51,038 nucleotides of DNA from Helicobacteraceae bacterium UBA6016 (GCA_002428055.1 DIZY01000119.1:1855-52892); one strand, 5' to 3'. Positions 26,710-35,672 are shown, counted from the stretch's first letter. A program made the numbers and translations. Notes: a model not told the origin generated them from the letters alone.

Positions 26710-29700
26710 TTACATATAATTTACAAGGCTTAGGCCGTTTATTTTATTTACGGTTGCTAACAGCGCTTGGTAGTTAATGCTTCTTTGATTTAGCTCTAGA
26801 TATGCGGAGCCTATGTCGGTATCAAGCACCTCCGAACGAACCGTTTTGACATTTATTTTTAGCGTCGTAGACCTATCTACGCTTAGCTGAAACGAGTTGC
26901 CCACAGCTCCAATATCTGTATGCTTTCTTACCACATGGTCAAATATATGGTCAATCGCCAAAATGGCGTTTTGCATACCTGTATTTCTAGGGTCATCACC
27001 GTTATCCGACGCTCTTGTTTTACCGGATATTACAGAGTCTATCGCCGCTTGTAACTGGTCAAATATGGAGACATACGGGTCGTCTAGCGTTAGAGCGTTG
27101 TTTGAGTTTAGCGTCAAACTATTAGTGCTTATCTGTGAGGACTTAGTGTATCCCATATTTGTACCGACGCCGGCAGTAGAATCATACATAGAGAGGTTGG
27201 CTCTAGTCGCAGAATGTGTCTTGTCTTCCACGACTATTTTACCGGTGTCATCTATACTTACCGTAGCTTTTCTAGAGGCAGCGTCTACCGCACTGTTATA
27301 ATCTTTTGCGCTCATAACAATAGCTCCGGTTGTAGCGGCTGCCGTTAGAGCCGGAGATAGCGTAAGAGTTGTACCTGCGATTGCACCAATCGTATATGAG
27401 CTTGTTCCGTTGCCTATTGTTATCTTATCCCCAACGCTATAACCGCTCACACTAGCCAAATCAATACTGGTAGCCCCGATGGCCGCTCCAGGAGCCGCAA
27501 CGGTAGTGGATGACGGTAGCGTATTGCCTATTACCATGCTCATAACATCTGTTAGCTGCCTATATGTTACATCATTTGGCATTGTTATCGTTTGAGGAGA
27601 GTCGGCATTTAGTATGCTATATTTATTTGCCCCTACTGTAAATGTCGCCCCTGTCGCCGCAAAATCAATAGTAACGGTTTGGTTGTTGCCGTCCACATTT
27701 GTCATCTCCATTGTTAGCTGTTTGCCGACCATTGTCGTGGAGCCAGAGGTGGAGAGTAGCGTGTCGGTAGGCTTGGCGTACGCATTTGTACTGCTAACAA
27801 CCTGCGAGACATTAGAGCTCAAAATTGCGCCGTCCTTTTTGAAGTATACCTTGTCGGACTCTACGCCGTTAATTGATGCAAATGTCTTTACGCCGACGGT
27901 AGTATCTCCGTTTAGCGTCATTGTTCTTAGCCGTGAAGACTGCGTATCGGTATACTTAGGGTCTATATTTTTATCTTTAACGACTATTTTTCCACTTACT
28001 AGTGTCGTAGAAAACTGGTTTGCGCCAAATTCCGAATCAAGAGCTCCTTGTATTTCGTCTACTAGATTTCGCATAGTAGAGCTTGTCGTTAGGCTAAAAG
28101 CGTGAGCTGTACCATTGAGCGTAATGCCGCTAGGTATGCCGCCCAAAACACTTGTGAGTAGCTCTTGAGGTTGTGCATTAGCGGCGCTTTGTCTGTTTTT
28201 AAACTCTACATTGAAGTTAAAAGTGGAATGATCCCACTGGTCATTCCAAGCCGGGGCATTTACGACGGTTAAGGGCGCCATTCCGCTTTTCATAAACTCT
28301 GTAACACTTTGTCCCGAAGAGGCTAGCGCTCCGACATCTGTTAGCGGCGTAACGATACTCACTGGATCTCCCGCTGCCACATTTGCTTTTAGCCCTGATG
28401 ATAGGTTGATTGTATCCGGTGGCCCGGCAGTCGTAGATGAAATCGTATATTTTTCACCGCCTATAATTATCTCGTCCCCTGCTGCCATACCTGTTGCGGA
28501 GGCCACATTGAGGCTTGTGGCTCCCGCCAAATATGGCGCTGCGCCCGCATCCGCCGTAGTGCTTGATGCGTTGACTTTTTTGATGCTAACTTCGGTTACT
28601 TCTGCTTTCGGTGATGCGCCAAGCGGCGGCTTATAGTTTATAATATCGCTTAGCGGTGTTGTAGCGGAAGCCGTTATCGATGCTACTTGCACCTGCCCCA
28701 ACCCTTCGATATTGAGCACATCACCGACGGCTATACCTGTCGAGCTTTGCACCGTCATGGCCGTAGATCCGGAGGTAAACCCGGTTGTTGCTTTCGTAAG
28801 AGCCCCGCTATTATCGCTTCCGACCATGTGAAATTGCAGCTTACTACTTCCCTTTTGCAGGTCTTTTACCTCTATTTCACCATAGTTATTGAGCGTAACA
28901 TCTACATTACCCTTATAGGTATCCTTGATTTTGTCTAGTAGGTCGCTTATCTTGGAGTCTGCGCTTACATCTATTCGTTGTTTAAAGCTTGTGCCGTCAG
29001 ATTGGGTACCCGTAACATAAAAATAGCTTTTTTCTCCGTCTCCGTTATTTCCGGTCATATCTTTTATTTTATCATCTACCGTAATATAGCGGTCAGTTGG
29101 CGGTTGGTCGTACAGTAGCGTTATATTTTTTTTCGGCACATTGGTAGATACGGTTCTAGCATAGTCATTGTCGGACCCAAGAAAAAGACTATTGCCGTCA
29201 ATATTAAAAGGCAGTTGTACCCCAGAGCTTATAAGAGATTTTACTTCATCGCTATTTCCTTGATAGTTTCCGCTAGCGTCTATCGGCTTTTGGGCAAAAG
29301 CGGAGCCGGAAAACAGATATTGCCCATTGATGGATGTATTCGCAAGATTCATCATATGTTGTCTTAGCCCGACAAGCTCTTGAGCTATTGCTCTTCTGTC
29401 GGTTGTGCTGTTGGATTCACTTGTTGCATTAATTAGTTTTGTTTTAAATTCGGTAAGCGTTTTTACCATTTGATTCATCGTATTGTCTGAGTTTGAAGCA
29501 AACTGTCTCGCCATATCTGCGCCAAGCGCATTCTGAGAAAGGGTATACTCCTCTTGATCTAGCCTAAGAGTGTTTACAAATGTGCTCGTATCTTGATAGC
29601 CGTACTCTATTTTTGTACCGCTATATATCTGTCTGTTTACATCATTTAAATATTTTATGCTTTTTTCTTGATTTCTAGTGAAATCATGATACATAGTGAA

Positions 29701-29715
29701 TGTGCCGACTCTCAT
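26710..29715 (-). CDS. flgL: flagellar hook-associated protein FlgL, unusually long
   Basis: 1001 residues from the ATG at 29715 (TGGAGG 6 nt upstream; the frame could be read from 29784 but has no signal there). The N-terminal and C-terminal flagellin-like helices are present (MRVGTFTMYHDFTRNQEKSI; QRSINYQALLATVNKINGLS). FlgL joins the hook to the filament and is often near 300 residues, larger in Campylobacterota. The extra middle region is beta-rich and has three related blocks with GATSLNVASATGMAAGDEI-like sequence (about 316-348, 397-455 and 746-800). A sigma-54 promoter lies upstream. No other flagellar gene is adjacent. Confidence 0.9.
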   Translation of the reverse strand: MRVGTFTMYHDFTRNQEKSIKYLNDVNRQIYSGTKIEYGYQDTSTFVNTLRLDQEEYTLSQNALGADMARQFASNSDNTMNQMVKTLTEFKTKLINATSESNSTTDRRAIAQELVGLRQHMMNLANTSINGQYLFSGSAFAQKPIDASGNYQGNSDEVKSLISSGVQLPFNIDGNSLFLGSDNDYARTVSTNVPKKNITLLYDQPPTDRYITVDDKIKDMTGNNGDGEKSYFYVTGTQSDGTSFKQRIDVSADSKISDLLDKIKDTYKGNVDVTLNNYGEIEVKDLQKGSSKLQFHMVGSDNSGALTKATTGFTSGSTAMTVQSSTGIAVGDVLNIEGLGQVQVASITASATTPLSDIINYKPPLGASPKAEVTEVSIKKVNASSTTADAGAAPYLAGATSLNVASATGMAAGDEIIIGGEKYTISSTTAGPPDTINLSSGLKANVAAGDPVSIVTPLTDVGALASSGQSVTEFMKSGMAPLTVVNAPAWNDQWDHSTFNFNVEFKNRQSAANAQPQELLTSVLGGIPSGITLNGTAHAFSLTTSSTMRNLVDEIQGALDSEFGANQFSTTLVSGKIVVKDKNIDPKYTDTQSSRLRTMTLNGDTTVGVKTFASINGVESDKVYFKKDGAILSSNVSQVVSSTNAYAKPTDTLLSTSGSTTMVGKQLTMEMTNVDGNNQTVTIDFAATGATFTVGANKYSILNADSPQTITMPNDVTYRQLTDVMSMVIGNTLPSSTTVAAPGAAIGATSIDLASVSGYSVGDKITIGNGTSSYTIGAIAGTTLTLSPALTAAATTGAIVMSAKDYNSAVDAASRKATVSIDDTGKIVVEDKTHSATRANLSMYDSTAGVGTNMGYTKSSQISTNSLTLNSNNALTLDDPYVSIFDQLQAAIDSVISGKTRASDNGDDPRNTGMQNAILAIDHIFDHVVRKHTDIGAVGNSFQLSVDRSTTLKINVKTVRSEVLDTDIGSAYLELNQRSINYQALLATVNKINGLSLVNYM

Positions 29716-29748
29716 GAGAGGCCTCCAGATGCGTATTTTCAGACTAAG

Positions 29749-29766
29749 AAGCAAATAGAGTTCCAA
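29749..29766 (-). promoter_or_regulatory. sigma-54 promoter for flgL
   Basis: Read on the minus strand: TTGGAACTCTATTTGCTT, with GG and GC elements exactly 10 nt apart, as in the -24/-12 consensus and close to the Campylobacter form GGAA-N6-TTGC. It lies about 35 nt before the flgL ATG. Middle and late hook genes are sigma-54-dependent in this group. Confidence 0.8.
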
Positions 29767-29840
29767 CGGATAATACCCCCACACAAGAGGAAGATTAAGG
29801 CTTTGGCGTGTAGAATTTCACTCTTACTTTACTACACAAT

Positions 29841-29924
29841 GCCGAAGTGGTGGAATGGTAGACGCGCTCGACTCAAAATCGAGTATCGAGAGATGTGGGG
29901 GTTCGAGTCCCCCCTTCGGCACCA
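29841..29924 (+). tRNA. tRNA-Leu (anticodon CAA)
   Basis: A full cloverleaf with an encoded CCA end. The acceptor arms GCCGAAG and CTTCGGC pair fully, with discriminator A. The anticodon stem CTCGA/TCGAG holds the loop CTCAAAA, so the anticodon is CAA (codon UUG). A long variable arm and the TTCGA-type T-loop (GGGGGTTCGAGTCCCCC) fit a class II leucine tRNA. Its 3' end is the insertion point of the genomic island. Confidence 0.95.
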
Positions 29925-29926
29925 TC
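29906..29926 (+). repeat. attL, the 3' end of tRNA-Leu
   Basis: AGTCCCCCCTTCGGCACCATC spans the T-arm end and acceptor stem. An imperfect copy (one substitution and one deletion, 19 of 21 positions) is found at 35757-35776. This is the pattern left by a tyrosine integrase that uses a tRNA end. Confidence 0.75.
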
Positions 29927-30031
29927 TATAGTTTTCAAACAATCCCAAAAAGACCTTTCAACCCCTTATAAATCAAGCTTCTAGCAACTTTTTAGTTTCA
30001 CAGCGTTTCAAAATAATTTGCAAAAATCTAA

Positions 30032-30060
30032 GTTTTTTGGTACATTCTTTGGTACATATT
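30032..30060 (+). repeat. left integrase arm-type repeats (GGTACAT)
   Basis: TTTTTTGGTACAT occurs with a second TTTGGTACAT directly after it, followed by inverted copies (GTACCAAAAAA) up to the integrase start at 30089. The same direct pair recurs at 35673-35700. Their place at both element ends fits arm-type binding sites of a tyrosine integrase. The inverted copies could also be an operator for the integrase gene. Confidence 0.6.
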
Positions 30061-30088
30061 TAAAAAGTACCAAAAAAATCCATCTAGG

Positions 30089-31143
30089 ATGTACCAAAAA
30101 ATGCCAAAACTTACTACACCTCTCACAGACACACAAATCAAAAATTTAAAACCAAAAGAAAAAGATTACACTTTGGCGGACGGTAATGGCTTGCAACTAC
30201 TCGTTAAGCAAAGCGGTTCAAAGCTTTGGGAGTTTAGATATACGATAGACGGTAAGCGAAAAAAAGCAAGTTTTGGTACATATCCGAATGTACCATTAGC
30301 CAAGGCTAGAGAAAAAGCTTCGATGTACCAAAAAATGTTAAAAGACGAAATAGACCCGATAGAAAACAAACGAGAGAAAAAACAATTAAAAAAAGATGAA
30401 GTCGAAAAACAAGTAAATACATTTGAGCTGGTTTTTAATAAATGGGTTGAAGTTAAACGAGGCAAAATCACAAAAGGTTCAGCCGATAAGCTACAAAGAA
30501 CATTTGAGCTTTACTTTTTACCGATTATCGGTCAAAAGCCAATCACGGAAATATCCAAACAGGAATACATAGACCTCATTTTGCGAATGAGGGATAAAGG
30601 CATACATTACTACGCCCATAAAACAAAAGGAATGTTGCAACAATTTCTAAATTACCTAGAAGAGACTAATATATTAGAAAATGCACCGCAATTAAGACTT
30701 GAAAACGCACTACCAAAACCAAAAGAAACCAACTACCCACATATTACGGATTTAAGAGAGCTAGGAGAGCTTTTAAGAGCGATTGACGGTTATCAGGGAG
30801 ATATATCTACAAAATACGCCCTTATGCTTGCACCGCTTGTTTTTGTGCGTCCAGCAAATATTCGTTTTATGGAGTGGAATGAGATAGATTTTGAAAAAGG
30901 TATTTGGAAAATATCAGCCGACAAAATGAAAGTGCGTTCTCCTCATATTGTGCCGCTAAGTAAGCAAGCTATCAAAATACTAAAAGAGATAAAAAAAGTT
31001 AACGGAGTTTATAAGTATGTGTTTGTAAGCCCCGTAAGCACATTAAAACCGCTTATAACCATGCGGAGTATCTCAAAGAGAGAAAAGAGCTTATGCAATG
31101 GTGGGCGGACTTTTTGGATAAAATCAAGCAAATTAACAACTAG
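30089..31143 (+). pseudogene. P4-like tyrosine integrase with internal deletion
   Basis: The N-terminal arm-binding domain (DUF4102; LTDTQIKNLKPKEKDYTLAD) and core domain are intact up to YKYVFVSPVSTLKP. The expected catalytic stretch with the HxxR box is missing. The typical C-terminal end is found in another frame directly after: AYNHAEYLKERKELMQWWAD, ending at a TAG at 31141-31143. So a deletion of roughly 60-70 codons removed the active-site boxes and shifted the frame. The first catalytic Arg (RPANIRFMEW) and the Tyr (AYNHAEY) survive on either side. Confidence 0.85.
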
Positions 31144-31145
31144 GT

Positions 31146-31958
31146 TTATAATAGTGTTTTGTCTGCTTTTTCTTTCATAAAGTGCAATATTTCATCGTAA
31201 TCGCTTGAATCAATAAGTCTTAAATCTTCTTTTGAAGCCTGCTCTTTGACGAATCTTATTTTATCAGTAAGTCCACTAGTATTGCCGATAATTGGCATAT
31301 ATATAATCTTGTCGGTAATGGTGCTATCATGTAAATGTCTAAGCAATAGTGCATTTTGAAATGTATCCCAAAAATCAACATGCAATGATATTAATTGCGT
31401 AGCAACAACTGGGGTATTTTTAGACATCGACACAAGACTAATTTCTTTATCCTCGCCGAACACTGTAGGCAGATGCTTCCGTGTCTTTAGTTCTTTGCTC
31501 CATTTTTTTTCTTTTATCACATTTTGTATGTTAGTAATTAATTTTGTTTTTGAAAATGGGTTTATGTTTCTTTTCTGCCCTGTTTTTTTAGATAAAGATA
31601 CTTTTGCGGCAAATAGAGCATTAAGCTCTTCTTCCATGCTTAGTGAAGTAATAATATGTTTTGACGGCTCTAAGACAGTTAAAGAGCGAGAAAGTTCACC
31701 AATACAAATTTCACCATTTTGAGATTGACGTTTTTGTAAAATCTCGATTGCATATTCAATATTGTCATGTTCCGATAATTGAAAGCAAGATTTGATGTTT
31801 TTAAAATTTTCAATAGTTTTTATTTTTACCTCACCAGTATCTTGATTTTTCAAAATAATACCAATATTTAATGTCTCTCCAGTATATGGCATACTTAGCC
31901 TTATTACAGACAATAGAGCTTTTGAATTTTTGTTAATATCTGCATAGTTAATAGGCAT
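31146..31958 (-). CDS. DUF3037 protein, partner of a HipA-like kinase
   Basis: A 270-residue soluble protein. The start of the domain, LLSVIRLSMPYTGETLNIGI, matches DUF3037, which is often found next to HipA-like kinases. Its start overlaps the stop of the kinase gene (TAATG), so the two are translated together. The function of DUF3037 is not established; a partner or substrate of the kinase in a toxin-antitoxin or defence pair is an inference. Confidence 0.7.
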   Translation of the reverse strand: MPINYADINKNSKALLSVIRLSMPYTGETLNIGIILKNQDTGEVKIKTIENFKNIKSCFQLSEHDNIEYAIEILQKRQSQNGEICIGELSRSLTVLEPSKHIITSLSMEEELNALFAAKVSLSKKTGQKRNINPFSKTKLITNIQNVIKEKKWSKELKTRKHLPTVFGEDKEISLVSMSKNTPVVATQLISLHVDFWDTFQNALLLRHLHDSTITDKIIYMPIIGNTSGLTDKIRFVKEQASKEDLRLIDSSDYDEILHFMKEKADKTLL

Positions 31959-32776
31959 TATTTGAATACCATCCTTCCAGATTTAAGATTTTTATAACAA
32001 GTAACATTCGTAACGCATGCGTTATAAATATTTTCTTTTCTTCCCTTTAAAAATATTTCTAAATTTTCAGCTTCTGTTTTATTCATATCGGATATATTTA
32101 CGCATATATCGACCATATCATCAATATCCATATCTTCTATTTTTCCTATGGCCATGGAATAATTAAAAATTTCATTAAATGAAAACTCTTCTATTATGTC
32201 ATATAAAATTTTGCCATGTGTTGCTGGATAATGGCAGTTATAATTCATATTTTCAAGTAAAATATCTTTGAATTCATAACCAGCAAAAATTCTATCCGCA
32301 TCTATAGAATTGTAAAAAGTTTTTTTATTTTTATTTTTTACTATTAAATGATTGTTTGCATGCCTATCATAATTTCTAAGATATTGGTCGTATGAATATA
32401 TTGACAGAAACTTTTCATAGTTAGAAACATCAAATAATTCACTTATAAATTCGTCATAGTTAAACCATTTTACAATATCGTCATACCATTCGACGCCAAA
32501 ATAATAGCCGCTTTTAAATGGCAATACACCTGTAATCTCGGTTTTAATATCATCAATTAGATATTTATCTATTTGTATAATTTTACCACTCGGGACAGGA
32601 ACGCCAATTATTGAGGCTACATAATGGGCTATAAATTCTTTGGGATTTGATATATTAAACTTTACTTGATAGTTTGTATTGTCTGCTCTTGCGATTGCAT
32701 AGTCAGATGTTCCACCGCGCTCTTTACGGTACTCCTTAAGCCATCCGGTAGCAACTGAAACATCATAACTTATCAC
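31958..32776 (-). CDS. HipA-like kinase
   Basis: About 272 residues from a GTG that has GGGGA 8 nt upstream (a TTG at 32791 has none). The kinase landmarks are YLRNYDRHANNHLIV, with the catalytic Asp and Asn in the DRHxxN pattern, and SIDADRIF, in the place of the metal-binding Asp. N-terminal ATP-region landmarks are weak, as is normal in this short HipA_2 type. It lies in the island with DUF3037 downstream. The related HipA phosphorylates a tRNA synthetase and causes dormancy; the target here is unknown. Confidence 0.75.
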   Translation of the reverse strand: MISYDVSVATGWLKEYRKERGGTSDYAIARADNTNYQVKFNISNPKEFIAHYVASIIGVPVPSGKIIQIDKYLIDDIKTEITGVLPFKSGYYFGVEWYDDIVKWFNYDEFISELFDVSNYEKFLSIYSYDQYLRNYDRHANNHLIVKNKNKKTFYNSIDADRIFAGYEFKDILLENMNYNCHYPATHGKILYDIIEEFSFNEIFNYSMAIGKIEDMDIDDMVDICVNISDMNKTEAENLEIFLKGRKENIYNACVTNVTCYKNLKSGRMVFK

Positions 32777-32838
32777 GGTGTATATCCCCAAATAGTAGCT
32801 TTTTTCATTATAGCAATTCTATACTAAGCAAAAGATGA

Positions 32839-33024
32839 CTAGTGCTCGCTACTAATCTTTTTTATGTATTCTTGAATCTCGCTAAGCTTCCACGCTATTG
32901 TTCTAACTGTTATTTTATAATGCTTTGGAAATTGACCTGTCTTTTCATAACGCCAAATAGTTGTTTTCGATAAACCTGTCATTTGGATAACAAGAGGAAG
33001 TCTTAAAAGTCTTTCATTCGTAAT
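32839..33024 (-). CDS. AlpA-like regulator, probable ATT start
   Basis: A 61-residue MerR-type helix-turn-helix protein with the AlpA pattern ERLLRLPLVIQMTGLSKTTIWRYEKTGQFPKHYK. AlpA proteins control excision genes in P4-like islands. No ATG, GTG or TTG is found upstream in frame before a stop (TGA). AAAGG stands 5 nt before an ATT at 33024, which is the best start I can see; this would be a rare start, or the gene may be decayed. It follows rep by a few nt. Confidence 0.65.
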   Translation of the reverse strand: MTNERLLRLPLVIQMTGLSKTTIWRYEKTGQFPKHYKITVRTIAWKLSEIQEYIKKISSEH

Positions 33025-33032
33025 TTCAACCT

Positions 33033-34340
33033 TTATAAAATATGTTCACAAACTGGACTATCAGGGTAATACTCTTTCAAAAGTGACTTTATATAGCCAC
33101 CTCTTATCTCATACTCTGTTTTTTGATACGCAGGATTACAGCTAGTCGCTCTTTCATTTGTACTAGCTATAAAAATATTATGTATTAAATCAACCCGTTT
33201 AATTTGCGTGTTGTCTTTGGTTTTTATAACTCTAGTTTCGTACTCGCCGCTTTTAAACTCTCGCAATAGAAAAAACAGTTCTTTCCGCCTATCATCATCG
33301 CCTATTAAGTAATGCCGTATTTTTCGCCATACGGTAAGTTTTAGCGGTCTAAAGGTCTTTAGCGAGAAAGAGAAAGGACGAAGCCCTATGAGTGCAAAAA
33401 TATGTTGATAGCCTAAAGCATCATCGTTTAGCCTATCTCTTCAAGGTTTTGTTTTGTCGGAGCGAGTTTTAAAGATATATTTACAAATATAGCCCGTTAT
33501 TTTTTCATTTAGATTTTCGCTACTGTCGAAAAAGCGTATAAAAAATCCTGCGCCGTTTCTAAACTTTTTACAGTCGGCATCATCTCTTTTTAAATAATAC
33601 TCGTCACTATAGTAATGCGATTTTTTCTGATTTTTTGTTTTCTCTAGCTTTAAATGCCCTAAGACTATATTTTTATATTTCGGGTCTATTTTGATAACAG
33701 TGCGCCCTATTTCTGCATTATTCCATTTTCTAATAAGTAGGTCTACATAGGCGATTATATGCTCTTTTGTATCGGGCACAAATTCAAGAGAGTGCAAGTG
33801 CAGATTTAAGTTTTCGTGCAATTCATAAACTAACAGATAATTATAATCTAGACAATGCACCCAATCACTTTTATAGCCTAGTTGTTTTTTTCGCCTCTCC
33901 GTAGGCTCTTTGAAGAAATTATCATCTCTTATTGATTTTCTAAACTTTCTAAATGCTTTTTTCTGTTCTCTCATACATTCGTCAAATTCTGTTATCGTGT
34001 ATGTTTTTGGCAGTTTATATTCGCTGGTAAGTGTATATGTTACGTAAATAGGTGTCTGATTGTTTGTTTTTGTAGTTTTCAAAAAAGCGTCAAGCATATT
34101 TTGCAATTCCGCTTTTGCATTTTTAGCATTTTGTTCGTGCATAATTTGCAAATTACTAACCCATCCGCCAATTGAGTTAAACAAATCGACACCTACACGA
34201 TAGGTCTGATTTTTCAGCTCCTGTTCATATCTCTCATTTTTCATATATTCTAAAAGAGTTTTAGAATTAAAAATAAATTCATCTTTTGAATATTTTTCAC
34301 TAAGAGAAATGCGCTTTTTTGAAGATTGTATACTACACAT
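33033..34340 (-). pseudogene. rolling-circle replication initiator, interrupted by an in-frame TGA
   Basis: The first part (299 residues from ATG 34340, with AGGAA upstream) holds a HUH motif LHLHSLEF (His181, His183) and a Tyr motif GYICKYIFKT (Tyr284 or Tyr288), as in rolling-circle Rep proteins. It ends at TGA, position 33441. The same frame continues for another 135 codons without a stop (LNDDALGYQHIFALIGLRPF and onward) to the TAA at 33033. One base change, for example CGA to TGA, would explain this. The HUH and Tyr boxes lie in the first part, so a shortened Rep could still nick DNA. Confidence 0.8.
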
Positions 34341-34411
34341 TTTTTCTATTTCCTTTTTATCTTTTTGCTTCCTACCGCTACTTAAATATAAGAACTCTAG
34401 GGAGCGGCTGC

Positions 34412-34453
34412 GCCGCACACTCTTCGTCGCACAGCTCCGAAAGAGAGTGCGGC
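34412..34453. repeat. inverted repeat upstream of rep, candidate replication origin
   Basis: GCCGCACACTCTT pairs with AAGAGAGTGCGGC with one mismatch in 13, around a 16-nt loop. It is GC-rich in an AT-rich island and lies about 72 nt before the rep start. Rolling-circle origins often hold such hairpins near rep. It could also be a terminator or a regulatory element. Confidence 0.45.
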
Positions 34454-34478
34454 TTGCAAATGTAGTTTTAAATATTTG

Positions 34479-34494
34479 TAATGTAATTACATTA
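34479..34494. promoter_or_regulatory. 16-bp perfect palindrome, candidate operator of the RHH regulator
   Basis: TAATGTAATTACATTA is a full palindrome 73 nt before the RHH start. TAATGT recurs at about 34517 and 34538. Ribbon-helix-helix proteins bind such repeated short sites, so autoregulation is likely. It could also control rep on the other strand. Confidence 0.55.
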
Positions 34495-34566
34495 GCAATC
34501 TATCGTATTTATTTAGTAATGTCAAGACAAAATGTGCTAATGTAGTTGAAAAAGTAGGAGTTAGTA

Positions 34567-34833
34567 ATGGAAAAGCAAAAACGAAAAGAAGTTACTAGGG
34601 ATATTCTTATACAAATAAGAGTTAGTGAGGAAGAAAATCAAAAGATTGAAGAACTTGCGGAAAGGTTGAAAATGAATAAGTCAAAACTAATTAGAAACAT
34701 TGTGCTTGGTGAAATTGAAGATGGGCTTCTTGTAAATATAGGTGCGCTACCAATTATGCAAAAAGCTTTTGCGTTTTATCAAAAAAACTTTAAAGGTGTA
34801 GACTATTGGACAGAAGCTAGAAAAGATGGCTAA
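34567..34833 (+). CDS. ribbon-helix-helix (CopG-like) regulator
   Basis: An 88-residue protein. The N-terminal strand and two helices (DILIQIRVSEEENQKIEELA, then LKMNKSKLIRNIVLGEIEDG) are the RHH DNA-binding pattern. AGTAGGAG lies 7 nt before the ATG. The gene overlaps the cyclase-like gene by 8 nt, so the two are made together. Upstream TAATGT repeats are likely binding sites. It may repress its own operon, or act in plasmid-type control with rep. Confidence 0.75.
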   Translation: MEKQKRKEVTRDILIQIRVSEEENQKIEELAERLKMNKSKLIRNIVLGEIEDGLLVNIGALPIMQKAFAFYQKNFKGVDYWTEARKDG

Positions 34834-35587
34834 TAAAAATGATGATAAGTTTGTGCTTTTCTTGGATATTTTAGGATTTTCGGAACTGGTATTAAACAAC
34901 ACACCTGAACAATTACGCCAATTATATGATAGTGAACTACATCAAACACTCGGAGCGGTAAACTTTTTATCGGCTGCTTTTTTCAAAAAACCAACAAATG
35001 TTACCGTTGTTGCAAAAGAAAGTCACTCATTGACAGATGTGATTCAAGACGACTTGGGATTTCATGTCATGTCAGACAGCGTGCTTATTTGGAGCAAAGA
35101 TGTTAGTTTAAATTCACTCGAAAATATTACTAACTATGCAGCGATTCTATTAAGTATGTTGTTTGTGCTGGGTTTGCCATGCAGGGGTGGTTTATCCATA
35201 GGCAAAATTCAGTTTATAGAGCTACCATTAAACGGCAGACTTCAACCAAATGTTGTCGGAAGCGGAGTTGTAAATGCCCATAGACTTGAGGCGGGACAAG
35301 AATGGATGGGTTGTGCCGTTGGAAGTGAATGTTTTGATGGTTTTAAGGAGAAAGAGTTAAAGTCTTTAACTGATAAAAATAAGGCGATTGTTGGATATGA
35401 AATTCCATACAATGAAAATGCAAAATATAAAATGAAGCATGCTATAAACTGGACAATCTTCAATATGGTGATAGAAGATAATATTGAATTTTTCTATAAT
35501 AAATTTTCAAGACACAATAAAACAATAAGCGCTAGAACAGAATTAAAAATTTCAAATACATACAAGTTTTTAAAAGATATGCTTTAA
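34826..35587 (+). CDS. class III nucleotide-cyclase-like protein
   Basis: A 253-residue soluble protein. FVLFLDILGFSELV near the N-terminus carries a first metal-Asp (Asp14); FHVMSDSVLIWS carries the second (Asp84). RGGLSIG (120-126) and VVGSGVVNAHRLEA follow, the latter with Asn150 and Arg153 close to the N...R pattern of class III cyclases, though one residue shorter than usual. Similar small cyclase-like proteins occur in phage-defence loci (Pycsar), but no obvious effector gene is adjacent. It is translated together with an RHH regulator. The nucleotide product, if any, is unknown. Confidence 0.6.
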   Translation: MANKNDDKFVLFLDILGFSELVLNNTPEQLRQLYDSELHQTLGAVNFLSAAFFKKPTNVTVVAKESHSLTDVIQDDLGFHVMSDSVLIWSKDVSLNSLENITNYAAILLSMLFVLGLPCRGGLSIGKIQFIELPLNGRLQPNVVGSGVVNAHRLEAGQEWMGCAVGSECFDGFKEKELKSLTDKNKAIVGYEIPYNENAKYKMKHAINWTIFNMVIEDNIEFFYNKFSRHNKTISARTELKISNTYKFLKDML

Positions 35588-35672
35588 ATAAGAAAAACAC
35601 AAAAATTATGCGGCTATCCTTTTTATTACTTACGCCGCACCCTTCGGGCTTGTAATTTTTGTTATAGATTTT

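Noticed and set aside
33441..33443. TGA in rep as a recoded sense codon or selenocysteine
   Set aside because: All other genes here use TGA as a stop (for example in the ATGA overlaps of the cas operon), and no SECIS-like signal or selenoprotein family fits.
34309..34545. 78-residue plus-strand frame antisense to the start of rep
   Set aside because: It lies over the rep start and the hairpin region, with no ribosome binding site or known pattern.
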